From NCBI GenBank assembly GCA_964602515.1, contig CAZRRJ010000005.1, positions 124,001 to 188,000 of the forward strand: DNA of 64,000 nt, in the 5' to 3' direction. This document shows positions 35,406 to 43,591 of the stretch, in pieces. Numbering within the stretch: the first letter of the stretch is position 1; every line of letters starts with the position of its first letter. Origin of the DNA: Carboxylicivirga sp964602515. GTDB lineage: Bacteria; Bacteroidota; Bacteroidia; Bacteroidales; Marinilabiliaceae. The position numbers were made by a program, and so were the translations under genes. The notes under the pieces are model-generated. The model was not told the origin of the DNA. It made no database searches and saw nothing but the letters and a program-made list of their open reading frames with translations.

Positions 35406-36125
35406 ATGAACCCTAATTCTTTGAAAGCCTTCGTGGCACTAATCTTAATTACCTTAATTGGTTTTTCTTGCAATAAGTCTGAAGTAGAAAATGAGAATAT
35501 TTCTAGCAACATCCTACAACAGGCTGATATTCTAGCACAAATGCACAATGATGGACTAGATTTCATCCACAAAAACAATGCATCACTAAAAAGCTCTAGT
35601 AACCTCGATTTAAAAAGCCAACTCATTATTACATCTGTTGATTTTTTAGACCAAAACAATCAAGAACTAAGTAACTCCTTCTCTACTCTTAAATCTTCGA
35701 CCACAGATTTAGACACCAAGATCAATAAGGTTTTCTCTGATTTTCCTTCAATTAACGACATAGTTAATTATCTTAGTGAACATGAACTTTTTTATTATAA
35801 TAAAATCCAAGACAATAGAAGTATACTAACTGACAGTAACCTATTAGAAGAAATCCTGAGCGAAGTTTTAAATGATCAAAACCTTTCTGAACAACAACAA
35901 TTAGGGGTATGTACATTCATAAAAACGATGGAATACTCTAATAAATATTGGAATGAAAACAAATCTGAATGGGCAGAAAAAGCATCTTCATCAAAGCTTA
36001 AAAGCGGAGGGGATGTCGTCCTTGCTGATGGTATGTACTTATGTATAGGAACTCTAGGAGGAGGGCCTGTGGTAGGTATTGGTGCTGGAGCTGTCGCTTC
36101 TGCTTTTACTGCATTAACAAGATAA
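35406..36125 (+). CDS. Unknown lipoprotein with glycine-rich hydrophobic C-terminus
   Basis: A 239-residue protein with a lipoprotein signal (IGFSC, Cys at residue 22). The middle is polar and helical, rich in Ser, Asn and Leu. The last 40 residues change character abruptly: after a double glycine (LKSGG) comes DVVLADGMYLCIGTLGGGP and a GxGxG/alanine stretch (VVGIGAGAVASAFTALTR). That tail resembles membrane-active glycine-zipper or bacteriocin-like peptides more than an ordinary lipoprotein end. I recognise no family. A membrane-protein gene starts 11 bases later. Function unknown; a surface toxin or membrane-inserting peptide with a dedicated partner is only a hypothesis. Confidence 0.7.
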   Translation: MNPNSLKAFVALILITLIGFSCNKSEVENENISSNILQQADILAQMHNDGLDFIHKNNASLKSSSNLDLKSQLIITSVDFLDQNNQELSNSFSTLKSSTTDLDTKINKVFSDFPSINDIVNYLSEHELFYYNKIQDNRSILTDSNLLEEILSEVLNDQNLSEQQQLGVCTFIKTMEYSNKYWNENKSEWAEKASSSKLKSGGDVVLADGMYLCIGTLGGGPVVGIGAGAVASAFTALTR

Positions 36126-36136
36126 AATCTTCCTCA

Positions 36137-36655
36137 ATGAAAAACAAAACATTACTCATAGGGTTACTAACTATTTTTATAAGCCTAATAGTTTTTTATA
36201 TTCTGTTTTCTATTAAATACAGTTTTAAATGGTGGGAACATGAGCAATACCTATTATACTTCATTCCTATATGGTCTGTTGCTTTTGGCATATGTTCTTA
36301 TAGTTTTTCAAAGAAATTCATTCAAAAAAAACGAATTCATTTTCCGATTGAGAAACCTACTAATTACAATGCTGTAGAAGCACAAAAACAATGGAGATGG
36401 GAGAAAAATAGCATGCTACAGAAAGCATGTGTAATTGGAAGAAATATCTTTGGAATATCTATTCCTATTTATGTTTTAGCTTATGTAGACAAAAGTGTTC
36501 ATATAAAAAGCAATTGGTTTATGATAACTTTCTTTCTTGTAGCTACTTCTATTTGTTTTATCCTTGAAAGAAAATTGAAAAAAAATTATATAACTAATCA
36601 AAGCCCCGTTATCCGGGGCTTTTTTCATATTTCTGTTCGTAAAACTCGATTTTAG
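36137..36655 (+). CDS. Unknown four-helix membrane protein, partner of the upstream lipoprotein
   Basis: A 172-residue protein starting at the ATG 11 bases after the lipoprotein stop. It has four hydrophobic segments: LLIGLLTIFISLIVFYILF (about 5-25), YLLYFIPIWSVAFGICSYSF (about 35-55), a segment with GRNIFGISIPIYVLAYV (about 99-118) and one with WFMITFFLVATSICFIL (about 126-145), then a basic tail. The last 15 or so codons run through a strong terminator hairpin (36601-36625), which is unusual and suggests the original end was altered by rearrangement with the mobilization remnant downstream. No family recognised. The size and coupling would fit an immunity or export partner (inference). Confidence 0.65.
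   Translation: MKNKTLLIGLLTIFISLIVFYILFSIKYSFKWWEHEQYLLYFIPIWSVAFGICSYSFSKKFIQKKRIHFPIEKPTNYNAVEAQKQWRWEKNSMLQKACVIGRNIFGISIPIYVLAYVDKSVHIKSNWFMITFFLVATSICFILERKLKKNYITNQSPVIRGFFHISVRKTRF
36601..36625. terminator. Intrinsic terminator at the convergent junction
   Basis: AAGCCCCG / CGGGGCTT is a perfect 8-bp stem with loop TTATC, followed on the plus strand by a T tract. It lies inside the last codons of the plus-strand membrane-protein gene and directly at the stop codon of a minus-strand 44-residue frame. Confidence 0.85.
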
Positions 36656-36743
36656 CCTTAAGATAGTTTAATTCTTTGAACTGATTCCAAGCATAGGCAG
36701 AAAACGCCATTATGGCCATAAATAAGCCGATTAAAACATACAT
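36609..36743 (-). CDS. Small membrane protein (44 residues), tail of mobilization operon remnant
   Basis: Its ATG overlaps the stop codon of the relaxase fragment (TGATG), showing translational coupling. The product is one membrane helix (YVLIGLFMAIMAFSAYAW) followed by a charged helix (KELNYLKAKIEFYEQKYEK) and ends at the terminator stem. Small proteins of this kind can follow relaxase genes in Bacteroidota mobilizable elements, so it is probably an original member of the operon. Function unknown. Confidence 0.55.
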   Translation of the reverse strand: MYVLIGLFMAIMAFSAYAWNQFKELNYLKAKIEFYEQKYEKSPG

Positions 36744-36838
36744 CAAACTATTTTGTCCAAGACTTCGCCCTGCTCTCGGCTCATGGCATACTCCAAGGAT
36801 GCTGCCGTGTGGGTGATGGATTTCTCTTTGCCTATCAT
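36743..36838 (-). pseudogene. MobA-type relaxase remnant, N-terminal 31 codons only
   Basis: The frame starts at an ATG overlapping the mobC stop (ATGA) and reads MIGKEKSITHTAASLEYAMS, the expected start of a Bacteroidota plasmid-mobilization relaxase. It stops after residue 31. The catalytic Tyr/His region and about 300 or more residues are missing, so an internal deletion has fused the start of the relaxase gene to the small membrane-protein gene. Confidence 0.7.
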
Positions 36839-37134
36839 TCTTCCAGTTTCTTTAGATGCTGTTTGACTTGCTTCATCAGGCTTTGGGCTTCCTCCCAAAA
36901 ATTGGGGTGCCCTTTCTTGAACAGGTTCGACAAACTGGAGAAGTGCCGGTGGTAGGTGTGCAGATCCTTGTACACTTCCAATTCTTCCGGAGTGAGTTTG
37001 TAGCCGATTTTCCGACCGAAGCCGGCACGGCGTAAATACTCGGAAACCGAAAGTCCGCTTTCGCCTGCTCGTTTCTCTAGTAGCTTCTTTTCAAGCTTCG
37101 TTACTCGAAGCTCTATCTTCTCGGTTCGCTTCAT
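36835..37134 (-). CDS. mobC: Mobilization protein MobC (relaxosome accessory)
   Basis: A 99-residue protein with a ribbon-helix-helix start (KIELRVTKLEKKLLEKRAGE then SGLSVSEYLRRAGFGR) and a basic coiled C-terminus, matching the MobC/BfmB-type accessory proteins that bind the transfer origin in Bacteroidota mobilizable plasmids and integrated elements. Its ends overlap both neighbours by ATGA junctions. Because the relaxase downstream is deleted, it can only act on another element's relaxosome, if at all. The region is visibly richer in G+C than its surroundings, which fits acquisition by transfer. Confidence 0.85.
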   Translation of the reverse strand: MKRTEKIELRVTKLEKKLLEKRAGESGLSVSEYLRRAGFGRKIGYKLTPEELEVYKDLHTYHRHFSSLSNLFKKGHPNFWEEAQSLMKQVKQHLKKLEE

Positions 37135-37355
37135 TCTTCAAGGTCTGCATAGATTTGAAGTTGTGATACCAAACGCCCGTACTGCATGGCCTTCTCATGG
37201 TAGTAGGTGTGCATGTGGTCATTCAGATGCCGAAGACCTTCGGCCATTGTTTGGGCTTACTGCTGGGCAGAAAGTGCCATGTTCAACAGGTCGGTAGTGT
37301 CTGCTTTGAGTTCTACCGTTACATCGTTTAGCTTCTTTAGTTCGTATCCATCCAT
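37131..37355 (-). pseudogene. Small mobilization-operon gene interrupted by a stop codon
   Basis: From an ATG at 37355 the frame runs MDGYELKKLNDVTVELKAD, meets an in-frame TAA at codon 33, and then continues open for 41 more codons (AQTMAEGLRHLNDHMHTYYH onward) to a TGA that overlaps the mobC start. Uninterrupted, it would be a 74-residue helical protein translationally coupled to mobC. A single C-to-T change (CAA to TAA) explains the stop. This marks the mobilization operon as decaying. Confidence 0.7.
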
Positions 37356-37480
37356 GATTCTAAGTTTTGTACTTCCCTCAACGACCATCGGTAGGTATAT
37401 GGGGTTAATTTGGTATAAATTACACTAATTGAATTACAATCATTAACAAAGTCAGGGCTTAATCCTGTATTATTTTGTCG

Positions 37481-37488
37481 TATCTTTG
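37481..37488 (+). promoter_or_regulatory. -7 promoter box for era
   Basis: TATCTTTG matches TAnnTTTG and is followed by CAGCC and an A run, the same leader type as der. It rules out a start codon upstream of 37490. Confidence 0.7.
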
Positions 37489-37504
37489 CAGCCGAAAAAT
37501 AAAT

Positions 37505-38395
37505 ATGACCATGACACATAAAGCCGGCTTTGTTAATATTGTAGGAAATCCTAATGTTGGGAAATCAACTTTATCAAACGAATTGGTGGGCGAACGCTTA
37601 TCTATTATCACATCAAAAGCACAAACAACCAGGCATCGCATTTTTGGCATTGTTAATAAGCCTGAATACCAAATTGTTTTTTCTGATACTCCGGGTGTAT
37701 TAAAACCAAATTACAAATTACAAGAGTCGATGCTGAAGTTTTCAAAATCAGCACTAAATGATGCAGATGTCATATTATATGTGACCGATACTTTTGAAAA
37801 ACCAGATAAAAATGATGAGTTTTTAAGTTCGGTTCAAAAAACAAATATTCCTGTGTTATTGGTAATTAATAAGATAGATCTGATTGATCAGGAAAAATTA
37901 GATGGCATAATTGATTTTTGGAAAGAACAGCTTCCTAATGCTGAAATATTTCCAATGTCAGCCCTGCATAAATTTAACGTTCAAAATTTATTTGACCGTA
38001 TTATTGAAATGCTCCCGGACTCACCTCCATTTTTTGAAAAAGATGCTATTACTGATAAACCAGAACGCTTTTTTGTAACAGAAATAATCCGCGAAAAAAT
38101 TCTTATTCAATACAAAAAAGAAATTCCTTACTCGGTTGAAATTGAAGTTGAAGAATTTAAAGAAAGTAAAGAAAGAGTAGATATCAGAGCTATTATTCAT
38201 GTGGCTCGTGATTCACAAAAAGGTATTATTATAGGCCATAAAGGCGTTAAACTAAAGTGGGTGGGTATAGAAGCTCGTAAAGATCTGGAAGCATTCTTAA
38301 AAAAGAAAGTACATTTAACTACTTACGTCAAAGTAACAAAAGACTGGCGCGATAAAGAAAATTTTCTTCGTAGCCACGGATACGACCTAAAGTAA
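37505..38395 (+). CDS. era: GTPase Era
   Basis: A 296-residue GTPase needed for 16S rRNA maturation and 30S assembly. G1 is GNPNVGKST near residue 12, G3 DTPG near 60, G4 NKID near 122, and the C-terminal KH domain has GIIIGHKGVKLKWVG near 240. The start at 37505 (MTMTHKAGF) is chosen because the -7 box lies just upstream of it; a second ATG is two codons later. It is followed by the related GTPase gene der with its own promoter. Confidence 0.96.
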   Translation: MTMTHKAGFVNIVGNPNVGKSTLSNELVGERLSIITSKAQTTRHRIFGIVNKPEYQIVFSDTPGVLKPNYKLQESMLKFSKSALNDADVILYVTDTFEKPDKNDEFLSSVQKTNIPVLLVINKIDLIDQEKLDGIIDFWKEQLPNAEIFPMSALHKFNVQNLFDRIIEMLPDSPPFFEKDAITDKPERFFVTEIIREKILIQYKKEIPYSVEIEVEEFKESKERVDIRAIIHVARDSQKGIIIGHKGVKLKWVGIEARKDLEAFLKKKVHLTTYVKVTKDWRDKENFLRSHGYDLK

Positions 38396-38462
38396 TCAGA
38401 ACCTTAATTTACACCTGGGTTTTAATTTACAGGTAATGATTGGTGCAAAGAACGAGTTTAAC

Positions 38463-38470
38463 TACCTTTG
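38463..38470 (+). promoter_or_regulatory. -7 promoter box for der
   Basis: TACCTTTG followed by CAGCCCC and a long A run. It lies inside the upstream open frame, so der must start at 38505. Confidence 0.7.
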
Positions 38471-38504
38471 CAGCCCCAAAAAAACAAAAAAAAGAAAATT
38501 CATC

Positions 38505-39809
38505 ATGGGAAATATAGTTGCAATTGTTGGTAGACCAAACGTAGGTAAATCAACACTTTTTAATCGATTAACCGGAACCCGACAAGCTATTGTTGATGAG
38601 ATGGCCGGCGTAACACGCGACCGCTTGTATGGCAAAGCATTTTGGAATGGCGTTGATTTCTCAGTTATTGATACAGGTGGTTATGCAACCAATTCTGATG
38701 ATATTTTTGAAGAAGAAATTCGTAAACAAGTGCTTATTGCGATTGAAGAAGCAGATATTGTAGTATTTGTAGTTGATGTCGTTACAGGAGTAACGGATTA
38801 TGATGAAAATGTTGCTGACATCCTGAGAAAATCGCAAAAACCAGTTTTATTACTTGTGAATAAAGTTGATAATAATGAACGTATACCGGAAGCAAGTTAT
38901 TTCTATTCACTAGGTCTTGAAGAATTATACCCTATCTCATCAATTAATGGCGCAGGGACAGGTGATTTTCTTGACAAGCTGGTTTCATTGTTTCCAAAAG
39001 ATGAGGACGAAGAATACCTCGACCTTCCAAGGTTTACTATTGTAGGACGACCTAATGCCGGAAAATCTTCAATTATTAACGCTTTCATTGGTGAAAACAG
39101 AAATATCGTAACACCCATTTCCGGCACAACTCGTGATTCAATTTATACCCGGTATAATAAGTTCGGACATGATTTTTACCTGGTTGATACAGCCGGTTTA
39201 AGAAAAAAATCAAAGGTAAACGAAGATCTTGAGTTCTATTCAGTAATGCGTGCTGTACGTGCCATTGAAAACTCTGATGTATGTATGTTAATGATTGATG
39301 CCACACGTGGTTTTGAAGGGCAAGACCAAAAGATTTTCTCCCTGATAAAACGTAACAAAAAGGGTATTGTTGTTTTGGTTAACAAGTGGGATTTAATTGA
39401 AAAAGATACGCATACAGTTAAGAAATTTGAAGCCCAGGTACGGGAAGCTATGGCTCCCTATACCGATTTTCCGATAATATTTACTTCTGCAATAACTAAA
39501 CAGCGTATACATAAAGCTATAGAAGCAGCCTTGCAGGTTTATGAAAACAGGAATACCAAAATTACAACTTCTAAACTGAATGAAACCTTATTACCTTTGA
39601 TAGAGAAATACCCTCCTCCGGCAACTAAAGGTAAATTTATTAGAATAAAATACATAACACAGTTACCTACCCACTCACCCACATTTGCATTCTTTTGTAA
39701 TTTGCCGCAATACATTAAAGAACCTTACAAACGTTTTCTGGAAAATAAAATAAGGGAACACTGGAACTTTAATGGTGTACAAGTCAACATTATATTACGT
39801 AAAAAATAA
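38505..39809 (+). CDS. der: Ribosome-associated GTPase Der (EngA)
   Basis: A 434-residue protein with two tandem GTPase domains, needed for 50S ribosome assembly. Domain 1 has GRPNVGKST near residue 9, DTGG and NKVD. Domain 2 has GRPNAGKSS near 182, DTAG near 229 and NKWD near 294. The C-terminal KH-like domain follows (ITQLPTHSPTFAFFCNLP). An ATG at 38505 fits both the promoter and the family's usual start right before the first P-loop. A terminator-type repeat lies just after the stop. Confidence 0.97.
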   Translation: MGNIVAIVGRPNVGKSTLFNRLTGTRQAIVDEMAGVTRDRLYGKAFWNGVDFSVIDTGGYATNSDDIFEEEIRKQVLIAIEEADIVVFVVDVVTGVTDYDENVADILRKSQKPVLLLVNKVDNNERIPEASYFYSLGLEELYPISSINGAGTGDFLDKLVSLFPKDEDEEYLDLPRFTIVGRPNAGKSSIINAFIGENRNIVTPISGTTRDSIYTRYNKFGHDFYLVDTAGLRKKSKVNEDLEFYSVMRAVRAIENSDVCMLMIDATRGFEGQDQKIFSLIKRNKKGIVVLVNKWDLIEKDTHTVKKFEAQVREAMAPYTDFPIIFTSAITKQRIHKAIEAALQVYENRNTKITTSKLNETLLPLIEKYPPPATKGKFIRIKYITQLPTHSPTFAFFCNLPQYIKEPYKRFLENKIREHWNFNGVQVNIILRKK

Positions 39810-39817
39810 CACCGGAA

Positions 39818-39979
39818 GGAGGCTGTTCAAAAAGTAAAGATTCCAATCCTTTTGCAAAATTGTAGTATAACCCTAGCACTGTAAGGAAAACTGAATTTCG
39901 ACAACTTTCCTTTAATAATTTTAAGTGTAAAAGTTAGTAAAGCCAAAAACCTGCTTTTTGAACATCCTCTTCTTTTTTT
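39818..39979 (+). repeat. Terminal-inverted-repeat hairpin element, copy 2 (terminator position)
   Basis: Begins GGAGGCTGTTCAAAAAG and ends CTTTTTGAACATCCTC plus a T tract, 8 bases after the der stop. Compared with copy 1 (20085-20245) the outer stem keeps pairing despite CCG/CGG changing to TCA/TGA on its two arms. The internal ACTGAATTTC-ACAACTT block is shared, but the inner stem is eroded here. Confidence 0.8.
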
Positions 39980-40029
39980 AATGGCACTATACATGTTATA
40001 GGCCTTCCGGCAAATGAAAAGTTTTTGGC

Positions 40030-40037
40030 TATATTTG
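40030..40037 (+). promoter_or_regulatory. -7 promoter box for the putative porin gene
   Basis: TATATTTG matches TAnnTTTG, about 70 bases before the ATG. Confidence 0.5.
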
Positions 40038-40107
40038 TCTTTGGTTCACTCAAGTTTTATTGAACCTGACATTATACATCACATCGAACGAATTGATTTA
40101 AAAAAGT

Positions 40108-42096
40108 ATGCGAATCATTTTCAACAAATACCTTTCTCTTATTGCTATTACCTTGTTTATAACACTTTCTATCCATGCCCAAAGGCCTGAAAATATGACA
40201 AATGAACGCGATGGTATGGGATCAGAAAAGGATAAGACGCCAACAGAGACTATTCCTCCTGATGTTAGAACATGGAAATTAAAAGATCATTTTACATTTA
40301 GTGACACTATACCTGTTGACACCTTATCAGATGGTTACCAGATATTCAATCCTGTTTTTCGTGAAACAATAGCAGCTAACCACCTTGGTAATTTAGGGTC
40401 ATCATATCAATCCATGCTATTTGATGAACAGCAACATTATTACGGCCACCTGTTTTACAATTCATTATTAGCTTATATTCCACAACCAGATAAACTCTAT
40501 TTTTTTAATACCAAAACGCCATACGTTAATGTAAGCTATCATTTCGGAGGCCCCAAAAGAAGATCTGAAGAATATATTAGTGCTTTATACACCCAGAATA
40601 TCACCAAAAAAACCAATGTTGGTATACAATACCAGTTAAGCTCATCAATGGGTCAATATCAGGTACAAAAAGCCGAAAATCAAAACTTTAAATTCTGGAG
40701 TAGTTATAATGGCGACCTGTATAATATGCATATGGCATTTATTTATGCAAAAATTGCTAATCAAGAGAATGGCGGCCTAAACATCCCCGGATCGAATGAT
40801 AATTTTCCGAATGAAGATCCGGAAGACTTAGCTTTTCAATTTAGTGATGCATCACTTAAACTAAATAATCTACAATTCTTCTACAACCATTCACTTTCAA
40901 TTGGTAACATTAATGTAAAAGGAAAAGATTCTACTGTAACAGAATTACCAGTCAGTACAGTTTATCATACCTTAAAATTTGATCAGGGTAAACGCAATTA
41001 TCATATAAACCAATACCCTAAAATTCCATTTTATAACAATATTTACCGCGATTCATTGCAAACCCGCGACAGCACTCTTTATAACAATATATCCAACACG
41101 TTTCAGATTAAATTTAACGAGGAAGCTAATTCCCTACTTAAATTTGGACTACGGGCTTATATTGTAAATGATATTTCCTTATATAAATTTCCGGGCAATA
41201 CCGGTTGGAAGTTTGATAAAGATGGCAAAGGCATACCTGTTTACCAAACCAGGGATACCAGTTTGGTAACATCAGCTATTGGTGGCCAAATATTTAAAAA
41301 CCTCGGAAAGAATTTATGGTGGAATGCAGGTATGAAATTATATTTCCAGGGATACAGAGCCGGTGACTCTGAAATTACAGGTAGTTTAAACTCCAGCTTC
41401 AGAATAAGAAAAGATACTGCCGGTTTTTTTGCAAATGGTGGTATTTATCTTCGTCAGCCCGAACTTTTTGAGAACCAGTATTACTCTAATCACATACAAT
41501 GGTCCGAAGACTTTAACCAGGTTAAAAGCATACGAATTCACGGCGGATTCAGAATACCAACAAAACGCTTTGAACTAAGCGCCGGAGCCAATATTGTTAC
41601 AGATCACATCTATTGGTATACCGACGGCACTCCACGACAAAGCAGCAAGGTAATACAAATCCTAAACGCACGCCTAAAAAAACACTTTCAACTGAGGCGT
41701 GTACATTGTGTTAATGATGCGGTAGTACAATATTCCAGCGATAATGATATTATTCCCGTACCACTTTTGTCTCTCTATAATTCAACCTACTACGAAAATA
41801 CACTATTCCGGGTATTGCACTTCCAGGTAGGTATTGATTTAAGATACAACACCGCATATTATGCTCCTAAATACATGCCGGCAACTTCTACATTTGTTAA
41901 CCAAAAAGATGTAGAGGTTGGTAATTACCCATTTATAGATGTTTTTGCAAACCTACAACTCAAACGCGCTCGGATTTACGTTAAATTTGACCATGTAAAT
42001 CAAGGTTATCCTGATGATCCGTACTATGCAGCTTACAAGTATCCGGCTAATCCGAGAAGCCTTAAATTTGGTGTATCCTGGAACTTTTATGACTAA
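40108..42096 (+). CDS. Putative outer-membrane porin (PF14121-type)
   Basis: A 662-residue protein with a signal peptide (about 1-24, ending SIHAQ), a short polar Pro/Thr-rich segment and then a long series of amphipathic strands with aromatic girdles, ending LKFGVSWNFYD. The features NHLGNLGSSYQSMLFD, YFFNTKTPYVNVSYHFGG and IQYQLSSSMGQYQ match the Bacteroidota putative porin family. It is expected to be a large outer-membrane barrel of unknown substrate. It lies before an MltF-like gene that has its own promoter inside this gene's 3' vicinity. Confidence 0.87.
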   Translation: MRIIFNKYLSLIAITLFITLSIHAQRPENMTNERDGMGSEKDKTPTETIPPDVRTWKLKDHFTFSDTIPVDTLSDGYQIFNPVFRETIAANHLGNLGSSYQSMLFDEQQHYYGHLFYNSLLAYIPQPDKLYFFNTKTPYVNVSYHFGGPKRRSEEYISALYTQNITKKTNVGIQYQLSSSMGQYQVQKAENQNFKFWSSYNGDLYNMHMAFIYAKIANQENGGLNIPGSNDNFPNEDPEDLAFQFSDASLKLNNLQFFYNHSLSIGNINVKGKDSTVTELPVSTVYHTLKFDQGKRNYHINQYPKIPFYNNIYRDSLQTRDSTLYNNISNTFQIKFNEEANSLLKFGLRAYIVNDISLYKFPGNTGWKFDKDGKGIPVYQTRDTSLVTSAIGGQIFKNLGKNLWWNAGMKLYFQGYRAGDSEITGSLNSSFRIRKDTAGFFANGGIYLRQPELFENQYYSNHIQWSEDFNQVKSIRIHGGFRIPTKRFELSAGANIVTDHIYWYTDGTPRQSSKVIQILNARLKKHFQLRRVHCVNDAVVQYSSDNDIIPVPLLSLYNSTYYENTLFRVLHFQVGIDLRYNTAYYAPKYMPATSTFVNQKDVEVGNYPFIDVFANLQLKRARIYVKFDHVNQGYPDDPYYAAYKYPANPRSLKFGVSWNFYD

Positions 42097-42134
42097 GAGA
42101 GTAACCTACTTTACTTTTGTTGAGTACAACTTAT

Positions 42135-42142
42135 TAACTTTG
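42135..42142 (+). promoter_or_regulatory. -7 promoter box for the MltF-like gene
   Basis: TAACTTTG matches TAnnTTTG, 25 bases before the ATG at 42167. This supports that ATG over the longer open frame. Confidence 0.65.
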
Positions 42143-42166
42143 CTCACTGAAACTAAAAGCGTTATT

Positions 42167-43591
42167 ATGCGAAAATATAGTATTTTCATCGTTGTATTAT
42201 TATCTGTTCTTCTTAATGGATGCCAACCTGGAAGCAAGAAAGTAAAGCAGCAGAAAACTATCGAACCTGTTTCAATCGACCTTACTGATATTATTAAAAG
42301 AGGAAAAATACGCGTCGTTACAGACTATAACTCCACTAATTACTTTGTTTATAAAGGCCGCCCTTTAGGTTATCAGCTTGAGCTGCTTCAGGCACTAAGT
42401 AATACGCTAGGTATAAAATTAGAAATTGTTGTATCCAATAATGTAGAAAAGAATTTTAACAGTTTACTTAATGGCGATGTAGACCTTATTGCCACCAACC
42501 TTACAATTACTCGAAAAAGAGAACAAAAAGTAGCCTTTACCGAACACCACTGTACAACACGACAAGTATTAGTGCAACAAATTCCTATAAACAGCCAGAA
42601 CACAGAACACAATAAAAAGATTATTCGTAACCAACTTGATTTGGCTGGCAAAACCATATATGTACAAGAAAACTCGTCTTACGTTAACCGCCTTAAAAGT
42701 TTAAGTAACGAAATTGGTGACAGTATTAATATTGTAGAAATACCTGATTATGAGGTTGAGCAACTAATTGCCCTTGTAGCCAGTGGCGAAATATCCTACA
42801 CTGTTTGCGATGAAAACCTGGCAAAAATAAACCGGAATTTCTATGATAACATTGATATTGAAACAGCTGTAAGTTTCCCTCAAAAGATTGGCTGGGCTGT
42901 CCGGCCTAATTCTATAGATTTAAAAGATGTAGTAGATAACTGGTTAATTAACTTCAAAAAAACCAATCAATACAAACGTATTTATCGCAAGTACTTTATT
43001 AATAAACGTTCTACCCATCTTGTTAATTCATCTTTTCATTCCATTAAAGGTGGAAAAATTTCGGCGTATGATTCCATTATTAAGGAAGAGAGCAAAAAGT
43101 ATGATTTTGATTGGCGACTGGTGGCTGCTGTAATATATCAGGAATCTCGCTTCTTACCTGAGGTGGAAAGTTGGGCAGGTGCTATTGGCCTGATGCAGCT
43201 AATGCCACAAACAGCAGAAAGCTTTGGTGTTAAAGAAATAACATCACCACAGGATAATATTCAGGGAGGACTAAAATTTTTAATCTGGCTTAATAAACGT
43301 TTTGAGAATGTAATTACTGATCCAGAAGAACGCCTTAAGTTTGTTTTAGCCTCATATAACGTTGGTCACGGACATGTGGAAGATGCTATGCGCTTAGCTG
43401 AAAAAAACAATAAAAACCCACACATTTGGGAAGGTAATGTTGACTACTATTTATTAAATAAATCAAAACCATCGTTCTATAACGACCCTGTAGTAAAATA
43501 TGGCTACTGTCGTGGCGAAGAACCATATCACTATGTTACCGATATTATGGAACGCTACACGCACTATAAGAACGTGATTGTAGACCAGTAA
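42167..43591 (+). CDS. mltF: Membrane-bound lytic murein transglycosylase F-like protein
   Basis: A 474-residue lipoprotein (signal peptide ending LLNGC). Residues about 35-290 are a solute-binding protein family 3 domain (GKIRVVTDYNSTNYFVYKGR, NGDVDLIATNLTITRKRE). Residues about 305-460 are an SLT transglycosylase domain, with the catalytic Glu in VIYQESRFLPEVES and the GAIGLMQLMPQTA motif. It cleaves peptidoglycan glycan strands, and the N-terminal domain may regulate activity by binding muropeptides. The long upstream extension of the frame (from 42014) lies before the promoter and inside the porin gene, so it is not coding. Its 3' end overlaps the convergent Nudix gene by 47 bases. Confidence 0.92.
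   Translation: MRKYSIFIVVLLSVLLNGCQPGSKKVKQQKTIEPVSIDLTDIIKRGKIRVVTDYNSTNYFVYKGRPLGYQLELLQALSNTLGIKLEIVVSNNVEKNFNSLLNGDVDLIATNLTITRKREQKVAFTEHHCTTRQVLVQQIPINSQNTEHNKKIIRNQLDLAGKTIYVQENSSYVNRLKSLSNEIGDSINIVEIPDYEVEQLIALVASGEISYTVCDENLAKINRNFYDNIDIETAVSFPQKIGWAVRPNSIDLKDVVDNWLINFKKTNQYKRIYRKYFINKRSTHLVNSSFHSIKGGKISAYDSIIKEESKKYDFDWRLVAAVIYQESRFLPEVESWAGAIGLMQLMPQTAESFGVKEITSPQDNIQGGLKFLIWLNKRFENVITDPEERLKFVLASYNVGHGHVEDAMRLAEKNNKNPHIWEGNVDYYLLNKSKPSFYNDPVVKYGYCRGEEPYHYVTDIMERYTHYKNVIVDQ

Noticed and set aside
38411..38430. ACCTGGGTTTTAA motif before der as a third copy of the structured repeat
   Set aside because: Only the boundary-like motif is shared; the stems of the element are absent, so it may be coincidence.
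42014..42166. Longer start for the MltF-like protein
   Set aside because: The extension lies inside the porin gene and upstream of the -7 box; the lipoprotein signal begins at 42167.
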